A DNA stretch of 64,000 nucleotides from Apiosordaria backusii (taxonomy: Eukaryota > Ascomycota > Sordariomycetes > Sordariales > Lasiosphaeriaceae): the NCBI GenBank assembly GCA_030549205.1, contig JAUKTV010000004.1:2480001-2544000 (forward strand), in the 5' to 3' direction. A program made the translations under genes and the position numbers. This document shows positions 32,716 to 43,570 of the stretch, piece after piece (position 1 is the first letter of the stretch; each line of letters starts with the position of its first letter). The notes under the pieces are model-generated. The model was not told where the DNA came from. It made no database searches and saw nothing but the letters and a program-made list of their open reading frames with translations.

Positions 32716-35197
32716 TTAAAGGTCAGGATCGTAGATGTGCTCCTTGATATACTTGTCAAGAGCCGGGTCACCCCACTCCTCCCAGGTGAGCCATTGCTCC
32801 TCGGGCAGGGCACTCACGCCATCCCGACGCGCAGCCTTCATCACCTCGCGGGCGACAATCACGCTGGCGTCGCGGACGCGCTCAATGCGGGGGTAGATCA
32901 GACCCTTGTGCACCTCCTCGGCGTTCAGAGACCCGGCGAGAGCGGCAGCAGAAGTGTAGATCATGTTGTCGGTCACGCGGGTGGCCTTGGCGAGGATGGC
33001 GCCGAGACCAATGCCGGGGAAGACGTACACATTGTTACCCTGGTTGGGGTGGTAGGTAATGGCCTGGTCACCGCCGAGCTTGATGGTGAACTGGGAGAAG
33101 GGAGACCCGGAAGCAAAGATGACGGTGCCATCGGTCCAGGTCACGGCCTGCTCAAAAGTGCACTCGGCCTTGGTGAGGGGGTTGCTGAGGGGGAAGAGGA
33201 TGGGCCTGCGGCCGAGACCACCGGCATCGACGGAGGCCTTGAGGGCGCGGACGACAGACTCGGTGAAGACGCCAAAGGTGGCAGTCAGGCCAACAAGAGC
33301 GGTTGGCTTGACGTACTCAATGACCTCCTCGAGGGACTTGAACTGGTGGCCGTTATTGTCACCGCGAGCAAAGTACTTCTTGTGCTCGGCGAGCTTGTCG
33401 CCACGGTCCTTGGTCACGAGACCCTTGGTGTCGACAAGCCAGAACTTGTCCCTGGCGGCCTGCTCGGAAAGACCGCGCTTGGTGTAGTACTCGACGAGCT
33501 GCTTGGCGACACCAACACCGGCAGAGCCAGCGCCCATGAAGACGAGGCGCTGCTCCTCGAGGGGAACGCCAGAAAGATTTACGGCACCAATGTAACTGCA
33601 ACTGGGGTTAGCAAAACTGCCCGGTCTTGGTTGTGGAGCACGCTCCGCGATTCATGAGCGCAAAACTTACCCTCCGAGAACGACAGCGCCGGTGCCCTGG
33701 ATGTCGTCATTGAAGCACTTGTAGGTGTTCCGATACCGGTCGAGGTAGTTGAAGGCCTTCTCCGACTCGAAATCCTCAAACTGCACCACCATGTCGGGGT
33801 AGACCTCGGCAGCAGCCTGCATGAACTCATCCATGAACTCCTGCTGCTCGGCCACCGAGGGGCGCTTGGAGCGCATGCCCAGGTAGAGGGGATCCTTGAG
33901 GTTGGTCTCGTTCGCAGTTCCGCAGTCGAGAACGATGGGGAGCGTCTTATCCGGGTGGATACCCGCGGCCGCCGTGTACAGGGCTAGCTTGCCGATCTAA
34001 TGCATGTCAATTAGCCAACCAGCCCACCGGGACCCCGCCGAAATGGCCAACCACAGTTGCCGAGGTGACTTACCGGAATGCCAACGCCATTGACGCCCAG
34101 ATCGCCGAGACCCAGGATGCGAGACCCGTCCGTCACGACACAGATCTCGGGATTTGGATATGGCCAGTTCTTGAGGATCGTCTTTATCGACTTGCGCTGC
34201 TTGATGGAGATGTAGAGTGCCTCGGGGCGGGTGTAGAGGGTGGAATATTGCAAGCAGACATCACCAATGGTGGGAGTGTAGACCAGAGGCATGAGCTCCT
34301 TGGCATTGTCAATGAGGAGGCGGTAGAAGAGGTCGGCATTCTGGTACTTGAGCGAGGACAGGTAGAGATAGCGGTCGATGTTGGTCTGACGAGTCCGGAT
34401 CATCTTGAGCGCACGCTCACACTGCTTGCTAGAGTCCTCCATGACGTGTGGGATAAGACCAGTAAGGTTCCTGGCGATGCGCTGCTCTGGGGTGAAAGAG
34501 AGGCCTTGACGAAGGGATGTTATGTTAGCTGCCATGGTGCGCAACGAAGGGAGTATGCGGGAGGTCATTGATAGAAGTGCAGACTCATAGGGTTCAGAAA
34601 AGAAGACCAAGGGGGGGGGGAGTAGGGCATATGATGAGTTGAGGGGGGCCCGGTTCGAGTCAGTCTGACAGAAGGGATTGTCCGGACAGGTTCCGGAGCA
34701 GGCTGTTCGGACACGGTGCAAGATTTAAACTCTGGCACCGCTTCCCCTGCTAACGGAATGACGCACACAAAGGCGCAGAAGAGCAGCGGGAAGCAACCTG
34801 GGGAAACTGGGGAAAAGAAAGCTAGTAGACAAAACAAAAAAAATGTTGACTCACCCTTATTCCACATGGGCTCGTTGAGCACCTGGTAACCAAGGGCCTG
34901 GTTCTGGGAGAGGTACTGGGTTTCGGCGAACTGCTTGACCTCGCCATAGGTCTTTTGCTGGTACCCGCGGAGGGTGTCGAGGTTGGCCATTCTCATGGCT
35001 TCTTCAATGGCGGCGATGTCAACAGACGACATTGGGTTGGCGGCGGATATCCTGCGCGAGGACGAGATGGACATGCGCTTGGAGGTAGATATAGACGACT
35101 GCGAGGACCGGGCCGACGCTACTGAGGACGATGAGGGGGATGTTGACCGAGGTGTTGAGATATCGGATGAAGAGGCGCTGGGAGCATACGAAGCCAT
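32716..35197 (-). CDS. NAD-dependent malic enzyme
   Basis: Malic enzyme decarboxylates malate to pyruvate with reduction of NAD(P). Four exons fit, right to left: 35197-34855, 34504-34074, 33996-33671 and 33595-32716, giving 659 residues. Key segments are the catalytic-tyrosine region LVYTPTIGDVCLQYSTLYTR, GLGDLGVNGVGIPIGKLALY with the catalytic lysine, VLDCGTANETN, the metal-site region CFNDDIQGTGAVVLGG, the dinucleotide loop FMGAGSAGVGVAKQL, and FPLSNPLTKAECT. The C-terminus DKYIKEHIYDPDL fits the family. The coenzyme (NAD or NADP) cannot be proven here; close fungal relatives are NAD-type and mitochondrial. The second acceptor is CAAG; another in-frame CAG acceptor 24 nt upstream is possible. 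The frame stays open 390 nt upstream of the chosen Met to an ATG at 35587, and an alternative last intron gives a different C-terminus ending at 32603 (see findings). Confidence 0.93.
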
Positions 35198-38100
35198 TGC
35201 ATGTGCGAGTGACGAGAGGGGGAGGATGTGTGGGAGACGGGAGAACAAAAGAAGTTTGTAAATCCACGGGACGAGGTCGAGACAGCCCTGCTTGATGACC
35301 AGCTGTAAAAGGACGAGGAACGGGAGGGTCCCCTGCGGCGTGAGTTTAGTGCGTCGAGCGACCAGCGTATTATTAGAAGTATTACGGCGACTGAAACTAC
35401 CACTGGGGCGTGTAGAAGGGCGTGTAGTATTCGTAATTGTCCGGGCCACCAGAGCCTTTGTCAACAGCAACGACAGTTGGAGTGTCTTGCCAACGTGCTT
35501 GTTGGCGACGGCGAGCCTCTTTAAAACCTTTTGCACCTGAGCGGCCCGCGAAGCCAGAAGCAACCCCCTTCCCGTTTGTTTCCCCATTACCTACTTTCCA
35601 ACTTGCCTATCCGCTACAGACTGCTTTGATGCGACAAAGGCCTGTCTGGAGGTTTCGTTGCACGTTTCAAGGGCCACGACCTCTCTGGGCATGTTGGGCT
35701 TCGTTGGATGGCTGGGAACGGTAGGATAAAAAAAAAGGTCACCATCCCCTGTCAACATACCCTGCCCCAGGGGCTGCTTGGTGTCCACTGACCGGTATGT
35801 ACCGGTACGAATTCCCGTAGTGAATTTTGAATCCAGCGGTCAGGGAACCTGCGAATTGGGTAGAAATCACCGTTTCCACTTACACGGCCGGACGACACCG
35901 AAAGCAGGAGTCACCGACAATCACACCCCAGAAGTCAAAGGACCGGAATGGGCTCCCGACACGGCGCGGAATCCATGGAAACGCATATTGGGCGTTAATC
36001 AATTCCTCCTGAACATTCTCGTGGTGCCATCCTTCCCGAATATCCCGTTGTTTTCTTCAATTTGTTGGGCACTGGCTGGTTCGTTGGGATTTGTGAGAAG
36101 AACTGACTGATGAGAAAAAGAAGTGTGTATCAATTCTGGGATTGGTCATTGACCGCCGCACCGTTGCGCGACGTCACAGGCTTGTTGGCCAGGGTGTGTC
36201 AGACCCCAACCCGTAAAAATAAAAAAAGGTACCTCCTGCGCCATGTGAGCCAAGCCAAGTACCGCCGTCACATCGATGAGCTGCGAGCATTGCTGCAGCT
36301 AGGCAATGGGATTGACCGGAACCCTCAACCACCCACCGAGACCTGCTGCGTACACAATCACATCTCACAAGAAAAGCAGAAACTGGAAGAAAAATAGCGG
36401 ACATCCGTTGGCGCCGGTGATTCAGCTTGAAATCGTAATGATCTGAAATTCAGATGAAATTCAGATGAAATCCAGTGTTTTCTGGGGTCAGCAAGGGAGG
36501 AACTTCTCAGCTTCATCTCGACAGGGCACTACCTCGCCGTATTCGTCCAATCACAGCTCTTATAATGAGGTTCGATTGCCTGTTTGGGTTAAGGGCACTC
36601 GTCCCGAACCGTCGGCTGAAGTTGAGATGCGGTTGGGGTCGACGCCCGGCAGCCAAGTCGGGATCGGTTGTCGGCCTGGAGCTCTGTCTGTTTGCAAATC
36701 CAACCACAATCTCCCTTGTCTCAAAAGACTGCACGGAGGCACGAATCCACATCTCGTGACCACTGCTACTCCTTGCAGAATTACCTAATAATAAGTCCAG
36801 CGAGGCACGCACTAATGGTACCTCAGCTGGGGAAAAGAACGACACCTCAACAGCCACCGGTTCCAGCGGGAAACATTGTGATGACCGGTGCTGCCGGGGA
36901 ATTCGCTATCAGGTCATGTCGGGGTCCGGATTGTCGCAAAATGGCGCCGATATATCGATTGTGAAGATAACAGAGATTTCGCCGAAGAGAAGACGCATGG
37001 AAATGCAACAGGACAATTTGGAAGACGGCAGTGCTATCAACGGTCGAGGTACCGCTACTCCGGTTCTGCAGATTCCCCAGCCAAAAAGAAGAGCATCCAC
37101 ACTGTCACAGCCGTCAATGGGACCCAGTGGAACCTGAGTGGGTCGTGTGGGTCCATCGCAAATCGTCCAAAGTGGGCCGGTAGTGGGGCGATGGAGTCTC
37201 AGGGGCAGGCCCGGGGAAGGCACGAGCATGCAGTTGCGGGTTGCATGGATCGTGCAAGTTTTTTCTCCCGACTTCTCCCGACCGCCTCGCAGGGATGCTT
37301 GAGAATTGAAAACTTTCCTCATCGGGTCAAGTCTGGGCGAAACCTCGGAATCTGAAGCGAGAGCCCAAGGACTTCTCGAAGCCCACGCTGGTGAAACAGG
37401 GACAGCTTCGTGTCTGATGTCTGATGTGCCGCTGGCCTCCACCTCTCTCAAACAGACCCCAAGCAACCCGACGGCATGCTAATGTTCGTCTGAACTCCTC
37501 CCATCACTGAGCGCTGACACTTCTCTCCAGACTTCACAGAGGCTGGTTTAGAATTACAAACTAGATATGGGGTACAGTAGTCTCTTTACATCCTCGTACA
37601 TTTCGTCCAGCGCACACGGAACCAGCGGATGAGGTGGGATTGGGTACCCAGGTACGAAGCATGGTGCTGACGTCCGCGTGACTCCCTTCTCAAAATTGAT
37701 GGAGAAGGTTGGGGTGATGGATTCGGAAACCCCCCAACAGCATCAACATGTCGGTCTGTGTGCATGTCTAGCGGTTGATGTGATGGTTGTCCCTTGGGTC
37801 ACCTTCTCGATTCGACGGGGATTGTCTGATCTCCGCCCTTCCCGTCTGCGGTCCAGCAGCTCACCCTGTTCGTTCTGTCAAGTTTTTCCATGCATCACCA
37901 ATCCACAAGCAGATCGGCATCATCAACAGAAAAGAGCAAGTTTCTGAATCCAGATCCTATCCAAGCATGCCATGCCGAGCTAGGCTTGAAAGGAGCAAGA
38001 AGGTCATGCTGAGGCAGCTTGGCTGAAAGTGTGCAACTTTCGGTCAGGAAGAAATCCAAGACACTGGAGGTCCGTGAGGTGCCGTGCCGGCAAACGGCCC

Positions 38101-40625
38101 CACACACCACATGCTCCCGTTCAAGACGCCATTGACGTCCGGCCGTGGTCCGGGTCTTGGTCGGTACCACCCCGGGACACCTCCGCTTACACCCTCCAAT
38201 TCGCTTCTTTTGTCCCAAAGTTGGATTTTGCGGGGGATATCGGAAGCACATGATAGCAGCATGCAGGTGACAGTCAATACCCAGCCAAAGTAGAAGCAAA
38301 CACCCGACATTCTAGTCCGACAACGGAGCAGCAGCTTTCTCGATCTCGTCGTGAAGCTCTCAAGCTTCAATTGGCACCCCCGCAAAATCCAAAGAATCAA
38401 CAAGGTTGATCTTCCCCCGGTCAGGGCAGGGGACCACGGTCAGCTGGGGTCGGACTCCACCATGGCATGGCCGCCACAGAGCTCGGCGAAAAGCTTCGGA
38501 CGAGCTTCACCGCCTGGCCCCTCTCTAAAATTCGTAACGGTCCACGGTCCACAGTACACGCGTCTCTGTGCCCCGGATTTTTCACTGTCAGAAAAATCGA
38601 GAAAGAACGGGCGTGGAACGTGGGAGGTGAGGGCATCATCTTCCCCGTCTGTTTTCCCCCGCGTGTGGCTTGCTTACCATGACAACAGACCGCAAAACAT
38701 GGGGATGTTACCCATGCTTTGCTCCATCCAATGTCAATTGTCAAGATTCTGACCCGATGGGCGGCACCGGCACGGATGACTCCTTTGTTTACTGTGGCAC
38801 CCACTCCCTCGGCCCGGTCAGTCGTTGGGGTTTCCCTCGGTGTAGCTCGGCCAACCACCACCACCACACAAATCCTCAAATATTCAAAAAAAACATGGCA
38901 AAACTTCGGGTATGTTGGTTTTATGTCTCCAACCTCAACAACACCTCACACTCCCCAGAATCGAGGCCGAGGAAAAGCTCGTGACTCAAGCGGGGAGGGG
39001 CCAGCCTCTGCAGTCTTCCCGGGTCTGGGTTCTTGTCTTGCGGCTCTTGTGTGGAGGGGTTCGTGTCAGTGTTTCTGGATAAACATTCATTCCCCACGGA
39101 AGAGGGTGGAGTTTGGCGGGGGAAATGTGGGCTGAAAGCTGTCTTCGGGGATGATGGCTGTTGAAGCCATGCTTCATTCCGAGCTACATCTCCACCATCG
39201 GGTTGTTGGAGGAAAGGTAGGGAAATATCGTAAATACCATACCCGAGGGGGGTGGCGTTACCGGTTTGCTTACACCTTGCTCGGTAAAGGTCATCATACA
39301 TACAGCTTCCGGTGACTCTCACATGTGAACTATATCCAACAACCTTCACAGCGTAACACCCTGCAAAAGGAGTCACATATGAGTCAGTTGGTTTTCGTCC
39401 GGGTAAACCAACCGACAACTTCATGATGGTGAGATCAGAGCGTAGTACTGTATTGACCAATTGCTCTTTGTGGAAGGGATACAACTGCATACCCGAGAGG
39501 AAGAAAATAGTCCGGAATAAAGGGAGGCTAGGGTATGGAGTATCGCGGAAGAGTAGAATTGGAGAAGAGGCAACAAACCCTACAAAACATGTGAATTTAC
39601 ACATGGAACGAAAACACTATTCTTGTTTTTCATATCTACATGTGAAAATGGTACGATAATCACTTCTTCATGGTCCTAGATCGGAGACAAAACGAGAATC
39701 TTATACCCCAAATGCTCCGGCATGTGATGGGGACCAACAGCGAAGATAACAACAGCAACCACAACCTCAAGCACAAGCAGTCAAACCTCTTGGAAATCTA
39801 AAGTAGTCGGCCTATAACACGAGCCCCAGATAATAATGGAGTTGGTTAACGTTGTAAAATACACCACCTCAACCGTCACCACTAGTAAACCACGTAGAGA
39901 TAAAACATCGTATTAATCTACACTCAAAGGAAGGTATCTTTGTACCTACCTGCCTGCCCTTACTTCCCAGCCAAGTCCAAGGAAGACAAGGTGAAGGAAA
40001 GGTAAGCTTGCTTGTCCCGTCGACCCCAGGCCTTTCCCCAGACCTTTCCCCAGACCTCCCTACCCGGCCCTGGCAGCCGGCGGTACGTACCCAGCCCGAC
40101 CCAACCCTTGACTCCTGCTGTCTCCCCTTCCCGTTGTAGATCCCGTCACCACGTATGGAAAGAAGAGGATATCGCCGGCTCAAAAAGAAAACCTAACCAG
40201 CTAGCTTGCTGGATGGACCGGCTCGTCGTGAAAGGATATGTAGTGTACAATAACCTTAATTCAACCTCCTTCTCCTTTTCCCAGTTTTTCTTTTCGGCGC
40301 TTTTTGGTTCCTTTGTGATAAAACAACCGACTGTCCGTCCCTAAGGACCCGAGCAAGCCGGAAGCAAACTCAGCGCCGATAATTCACAACGTAAAACTGG
40401 ACTGGACCACGACGCCTCGCGACCATGGGAGATACCGGAAACCAAAGATGACAAGCTCAACGCTGACCTAGTCTGACAAGAAGGAAACCACGCAAAATCC
40501 GTAACTCCAACAAGAAACCGAACCCATAACACCTGCTCGATCTTGACCAGAATGTAGAAAGATACCGAGACCCGAGATTAAAACCATCGCAAAAAGCCCA
40601 GCAGTACCACAAGCGGCGAAAAGGA
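35198..40625. other. Gene-poor 5.4-kb region between malic enzyme and RAD7
   Basis: The longest stretch without a gene. Its left 390 bp are open in frame with malic enzyme. The rest has only short overlapping frames on both strands (the longest, 38921-39604 minus, has no domain, no splice partners and random-looking composition). Base composition is mixed rather than AT-rich, so it does not look like a RIP-mutated transposon. Small features: a palindromic ACCGGTATGTACCGGT (35791-35806), ATTCAGATGAA repeats (36447-36472) and CTTTCCCCAGAC duplications (40031-40054). I recognise no RNA gene. Confidence 0.55.
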
Positions 40626-42672
40626 TCAATCCTCATCCCCTTCGATGACCATGCCCCTCGCGTTCGGCACACCCACCAGGATCTTACCCCTCGGCACCCT
40701 CACATCCTTCACCTTCATACACCCAAATACGTTCAGCTCTCTCAGATTCGGGCAACTCCGGAAGATGCTCCCCACCACGAAATCCGTCACCTCCTCGCAA
40801 AAAGAAATCTCCATCTTGGACATGTTCTCATATGTCTTCTCGGCGCTGAAAACATCCTCAAACGCCTCGCTAGAAATGTGACGGCATGCATGGACGTTGA
40901 GATGCCGGAGGGTCTTGCCCGAGTGCTCCATCAGGGCTTTGAACCCCTCATCACACAGACCAATCTTGTCGGGGTTCTCACGGGGTTTGGTAGATTCGAG
41001 CTGGCGGCACTTCTGGAGGTCAAGGAAAACAAGGCCGGGATTGGACCAGGCGGGGGTGAAGAGGCGGGTGAAGCCGGCGTCGGTCATGAGCTCGCTGTCG
41101 GTGATACGGAGCTTTTTCAGGCTGCGGCAGTGGGTGTGGATGGCGTCGAGGACAGTGTTGTCGAGCTCGGGGACCCGGGTCAAGGAAAAGGTTTCGAGCT
41201 GGGGGCCAAGAGAGGTAAGGAGTTTGATGTACACGTCTGGGTGGATTGCTTCACGGAGGTCGAGAGACAGATGGCGGAGAGTGGTGATTTTGGCGATGTG
41301 GTTGAGGCCTTCACCAGTGACTTTTTGATTGTGGCAGACTTTGAGACGGGTCAGGTTGGGGCAGCTGGTGGGGATGACGGCGAGAACGTCGTCCGTGAAA
41401 TGCTTGTCCGTCCAGTATACCCGAAGGGATTGGAGGGGCTGGCCCTTCTTTTGAAGGTACTCAATCCATTTTCTTTCGGAAATGAGGTTTGACCCATGAA
41501 GGTACAAGTCTTCAAGGGCGATATTGCGGGTGGTAAGAAATTCCACCACTTCGTCTTTGAAGTGGATGGCATTGCGGACCTTGAGTTTTTTGAGGCCAGG
41601 GACAGAGTGGAAGATGCGATAGAAATCGTCCGCGCTGAGCTTTGCGCCATCGTAGACGAGAACTTCTTGGCTGGTGGGTTGCAAGAACAAACTGAGCGTC
41701 GTGGGGTTGAGGAGACGGTGCTTGGAAAGCTTCCGAGCAATCTTGTCAACGATGGGGCCTGGTAAATCGCCCAAGTCCTCGGCAAGATCAATGTTCTTTG
41801 CCAAAGTCTCGATGCACAAGGACATCAGACTCTTGCCGCCGACATTATATGTTCCGTCCAGAATATTGCTCTGGGCTTGACGTCGTATGCCCACGGCTCC
41901 TCCGCTTGTCCTCTTCGGCTTCTTCTTCTTGGGCGTAGGGTCATCCTTAGCGAGCTCCTTGCCACATGGAGAGCAAACCAAGCCTCCGTCAGGGGCATTG
42001 CGAGAATATGGCGTTACTGTGAACCGCTTGTTGCAGATTGCGCAGTTTTCCATTTGACCCGGGAGAGGGTTCGCACGTTGCTCGAAAAGGGCACGGGCAA
42101 TATCCTCGTCATCCGAATCCCCAAGACCGCGCTTACGTTTCTGGAATTTCTTACTGGCCTTGATCTTATCAATGGCCTTCTTGTCCTTCTCTTTTTGGCG
42201 CTCCTCGGCTTCAGCGGCGGCTTGCGCTGCACTTCGTCCCCTTCTTCGGATAGTAAAAGGCAGGGCGGTTTCCTCTTCATCGGGTACCGGCGGTGGGGAG
42301 TCAGCGATAGAAACTTCGGCATTTTGCTGGGCATCTTGATCGCCTTGAGTGTCCTGGGCCGCCGCTCTACGGCGGGCCTCAGCATCTAGTCTGATTTGAT
42401 TTGCCGATATGTTATGCGACTAACAACCGGTTAGCTTCTCTACTCGGTCTCAGACTGAGTCTCGATGATAACTTACCGCCAAAAAGTCCGTCAAGGCCGA
42501 TTGTCTGCATCAGGTTCTTGTCAGTCAAAATGAAGCTCTGTAAGCGATGCTCGGCAAATGGAGATACTGACGGGCCCATAATACGGCGCCCGGCCGTCCG
42601 AGTCTGTCGCGACCTGTCTCTCATGTCAGTATTCGTAGATGTCGAGCGGTTATGAGACTGCTGTGACTGCAT
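40626..42672 (-). CDS. RAD7: DNA repair protein Rad7
   Basis: Rad7 is a leucine-rich-repeat protein that works with Rad16 in global-genome nucleotide excision repair of UV damage and in an E3 ligase complex. Exons, right to left: 42672-42572, 42504-42477 (a 28-nt micro-exon) and 42419-40626, giving 640 residues. Spliced, the N-terminus reads GPQSALTDFLASHNISANQI then RLDAEARRRAAAQ, the conserved Rad7 start. A four-cysteine motif follows (ENCAICNKRF and LVCSPCGKEL), then leucine-rich repeats such as LEDLYLHGSNLISERKW, NLTRLKVCHNQKVTGEGL, LKKLRITDSELMTDAGF and LRHLNVHACRHISSEAF. The end is GVPNARGMVIEGDED. An ATG at 42624 in the same frame is an alternative start; a stop lies just upstream of 42672. 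It is head-to-head with RAD16. Confidence 0.94.
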
Positions 42673-43570
42673 GATGAAGACTCACATTTTGGGCTACCTC
42701 GAAGCTTGTCTGCGATTGCTGGTGAGGTAAACCACGATGGATGTATATCGACCTCAACGCTCAATAGGTACCGCCCACAGAGTGAAAAATTGAGAATAAA
42801 GAAGCCTTGGATTTAAGACACGGTGAACGCGAAGAGGGGCAAAATCAATTTAACTCGCCCCCATTGTTGACGCCAAAGCACCTGACTTCCCTTTCAAAGG
42901 CTTGGGGCTGAGGGGGAGGAGCAAGGGGCGAGTGGACCGTGCGAGCCAGACAAAAGATCTCGCCCGTTCCTGCCTGCTGCTTGCCTTTGCTGCCTGGAGG
43001 AAGCAAACCTTCCAGCAAATCAATTAAGCCCAGGCAGCCCAGGTCATGTGCCTTCGCGTCAGATGAAAACGCGAACTTGATCCCGACCTGGCTTGCTCCT
43101 GCCCACCTTTCAGCTTCCTGCCGCTCGCTCGCACAGCAGCCCTTTCATAGGGAGGTGGCAACGATAATTAATTTCTTTCTCACAACTCCCATTGTCTCCC
43201 AAAATCATTGACCAATTATCGCCGGTGGACTTTTGTTGCTTGGTGGCCTTTTTTCCCTTCCATCGGCGCAAACTGTGTGCAACTCATTTCTCTTTGATTC
43301 TTTCAGAAGAGAGTGAATTGTTGATCGCCGTGGAGGGAGCCATTCCTGAGCTCGCCGATCAGGAGCTTGAGTGGCACCCTACATCTCTGCTCCCTATTCA
43401 CTAGGTTGCGCCTTCTGATTTCTTTTGACACCTCGTCTTTGAAACAAATTCAGCATCTTATTTTCTGTGAACCCTCTTCCGTCAGGGCAATAATTCATAA
43501 CCTTGCACAGAACAACTTTCTTTCGTCGCAGACACCCTTCCCCATTCCGACCCATCTCCAGCATTTCGAG
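42673..43570. promoter_or_regulatory. Divergent spacer between RAD7 and RAD16
   Basis: 898 bp between the two start codons of functional partners. It contains both 5' leaders. I see no convincing named element. Confidence 0.5.

Noticed and set aside
32737..33657. 306-codon plus-strand frame antisense to malic enzyme
   Set aside because: Produced by the codon bias of the real gene on the other strand.
36568..36590. GGTTCGATT as a tRNA B box
   Set aside because: The flanks cannot form the T stem and no A box or acceptor stem is present. A similar hit at 62224-62234 fails for the same reason.
36909..37466. 185-codon open frame on the minus strand
   Set aside because: Mixed composition with no recognisable motif; overlaps opposite frames of similar quality.
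38921..39604. 227-codon open frame on the minus strand in the gene-poor region
   Set aside because: No domain, no splice partner, random-looking composition, and overlapping frames on the other strand; likely chance.
35588..40625. Degenerate RIP-mutated transposon
   Set aside because: No terminal repeats, no transposase or reverse-transcriptase remnants, and no AT enrichment.
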